Source: Actinomycetota bacterium
GTDB lineage: Bacteria; Actinomycetota; Thermoleophilia; Solirubrobacterales; Thermoleophilaceae
Direction: 5' to 3'
Assembly: GCA_005885165.1 (NCBI GenBank)
Contig: VAXR01000116.1
Span: 1-24,046, forward strand
DNA length: 24,046 nucleotides
The notes beneath the pieces are model-generated. The model did not search any database. It saw nothing but the letters and a program-made list of their open reading frames with translations, and was not told the origin of the DNA. Made by a program: the position numbers and the translations under genes. Below are positions 22,896-24,046 of the stretch, piece after piece (within the stretch, counting starts at the first letter, position 1; the number at the start of each line of letters is the position of its first letter).

Positions 22896-24046
22896 CGTCA
22901 GCTTCACGGTGTAGGTGCCCGCACGGCCGTAGACGTGCTTCGGCGCAGCGCCGGTGGCCGTCCCGCCGTCGCCGAACCGCCAGCTGTAGGAGACGACGCG
23001 GCCGTCGCGGTCGTGCGACTTCTTACCGTTGAACTTCGCAGCGCGCCCGGCCACGAGGTGCGCCGGCGGGTTGATCACGGCCACCGGCCGGCGATCGTTC
23101 ACCGTGATCGTCACGCTGACCGTGTCGGTGAGGGCGTCGTTGTCGGTCACGGTCAGCGTGGCCGTGCGCTTGCCCGCCCTGGAGTAGCGGTGGACGACCG
23201 TCTTGCCGCTAGCCGTGCGGCCGTCCCCGAAGCGCCATCGGTAGGACACCACGTTGCCGTCGGGATCGTGCGACTTCGAGCCGTCGAAGGTGATCCGGTT
23301 GCCCGTCAGCGCGCGCGTGGCACTCACCCGGATCGACGCCGCTGGCGCGTGCGCGGCGAGGCTGAGCGCGCAGCCTCCGTCCAGGTTGCTCCACTCCCCC
23401 TGGATGAAGTAGTGCACGCCGCCGATCACCTGGTTGAAGTCGTGGCCCGGCGGCCCGTAGTAGTCGCGGCACAGGTCGCCGTTCTCGCCGCCGCCGTTCG
23501 GATCCGGGGGGTTGTCGTCGAACCACGCGTCGCCCAGCGGGTCGGTGATCGTCTCGTTGTGCTCGTGGCTGAGCGCGTCGATCGTGGGATCGGCGTTCGG
23601 GTCGTTCGGCGCCACGCCGCTACGGCAGACCGAGACGTTCTGGAACGGCAGGTTCGCGAACAGCGTGATCGGGACGCTCGAGTTCGACTCGAAGAAGCCG
23701 TCGTGATAGGCGCAGTAGTCGGTCGCGAAGCAGTCCGTGCCCGACACGTTGTCGCACGTCTGGACGCGGGGCGGCAGGAAGAGCAGGTAGACGTCGCCGA
23801 GCCCGCGGTGCAGGTTCGGATGCGCAGCGATGAACGAGTCGAGCTCGTCCCCCAGCTCCTGGTCGGTGAGACAGGTGTCGAACGTGATCTCGGGATGCAA
23901 CGGCGGCGAGTGCGGCACGCAGTTCCCGACGACCGGGAACGGGTTCTTGTCCACGAGGGCCCCGGCGAACGTCGACTTGTACTGGATGTGCCCCTGATGG
24001 TCGTAGTACTGGATGTCGGTGGAGTAGACGTTCGAGCGGCCGCCGC
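22719..24046 (-). CDS. Secreted protein with EXORDIUM-like domain and two PKD domains (5' partial)
   Basis: The frame is open to the window edge (it begins SNVYSTDIQYYDHQGHIQYK), so the N-terminus is missing and GTG 23954 is internal. The first part contains TCLTDQELGDELDSFIA, VYLLFLPPRV, several Cys pairs, and ALSHEHNETITDP followed by GDLC. That layout resembles EXORDIUM/PHI-1-like proteins and metal-binding His-Glu motifs. Two PKD beta-sandwiches follow (about 23334-23090 and 23090-22896), each with SKSHDxDGxVVSYxWRFGDG-type signatures, and serve adhesion or spacing. After GTYTVKLT (22896) the expected domain end is replaced by a low-complexity charged tail to the TGA at 22719, antisense to the flippase. 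The real C-terminus is therefore doubtful. Confidence 0.8.
   Translation of the reverse strand, partial: GGRSNVYSTDIQYYDHQGHIQYKSTFAGALVDKNPFPVVGNCVPHSPPLHPEITFDTCLTDQELGDELDSFIAAHPNLHRGLGDVYLLFLPPRVQTCDNVSGTDCFATDYCAYHDGFFESNSSVPITLFANLPFQNVSVCRSGVAPNDPNADPTIDALSHEHNETITDPLGDAWFDDNPPDPNGGGENGDLCRDYYGPPGHDFNQVIGGVHYFIQGEWSNLDGGCALSLAAHAPAASIRVSATRALTGNRITFDGSKSHDPDGNVVSYRWRFGDGRTASGKTVVHRYSRAGKRTATLTVTDNDALTDTVSVTITVNDRRPVAVINPPAHLVAGRAAKFNGKKSHDRDGRVVSYSWRFGDGGTATGAAPKHVYGRAGTYTVKLTRAAEEAWLAAAGRAELLDQFDDQPPLRHPRDRGGETHEDDDLDHGLRRRPVTVPHTRA

Noticed and set aside
22896..24046. Continuation of the flippase frame to the window end
   Set aside because: It has no hydrophobic helices or family motifs and is exactly antisense to well-formed PKD domains. 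Absence of stops is common in antisense frames at this GC content.
1..24046. tRNA, rRNA or CRISPR arrays
   Set aside because: By eye I saw no TTCGA-type T-loop with matching acceptor stems, no rRNA core sequence and no regularly spaced repeats. GTTCGA-like words found at 14650 and 23680 are inside protein genes. Faint tRNAs cannot be excluded without a dedicated search.

Overview
This is a GC-rich (about 70%) actinobacterial-type chromosome segment. The gene families, the heavily GC-biased third codon positions and the many secreted or membrane envelope proteins fit the class Thermoleophilia (Gaiellales or Solirubrobacterales). That placement is an inference from family resemblance, since the window has no rRNA or other marker. 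I found no tRNA, CRISPR array, transposase gene or phage gene.

Layout. The left edge (1-879, +) holds the tail of a nucleotide-sugar epimerase continuing into a membrane-spanning segment and a degenerate deacetylase-like domain. About 490 gene-free bases with strong hairpins follow. Next is a single-chain UvrD-type helicase with a C-terminal iron-sulfur nuclease (1370-4528, +). A PAC2-family gene (4715-5590, -) is divergent from a GNAT acetyltransferase plus lipoprotein deacetylase pair (5666-7025, +). An arylsulfotransferase-like secreted protein (7052-8833, -) is divergent from a beta-lactamase-fold serine hydrolase (about 9116-9931, +). A minus-strand run from 17443 down to 10359 encodes a LolA-like exported protein (frame-disrupted), an ABC ATPase, an ABC-2 permease, a ceramidase-like hydrolase (frame-disrupted near its end) and a second serine hydrolase. 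The first three are joined by two one-base TGATG stop/start overlaps. A phospholipase C-type phosphoesterase (17508-19013, +) is divergent from that run. A methyltransferase and a GT39-type membrane glycosyltransferase (minus, 21308 down to 19093) and a polysaccharide flippase (21381 onward, +) form a surface-polysaccharide group. The right edge is a secreted protein with an EXORDIUM-like domain and two PKD domains (minus, entering from beyond 24046).

Most of the window appears to build, modify or act on the cell envelope: sugar epimerase, deacetylases, glycosyltransferase, flippase, serine hydrolases, phospholipase and the ABC/LolA-like unit. The helicase-nuclease and the PAC2 protein are housekeeping-like exceptions.

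The least ordinary signals are these. A 20-5-20 palindromic element occurs twice, each time between convergent genes. An exact 19-bp direct repeat flanks a 404-bp spacer that contains one of those palindromes. Several start codons sit 7-8 bases after a -10-like hexamer, suggesting leaderless mRNAs. Two secreted hydrolases seem to lack a canonical start codon where their signal peptides should begin. Three reading-frame anomalies (two frameshifts and one pair of convergent genes that both lack their expected stops) could be real decay or assembly error.
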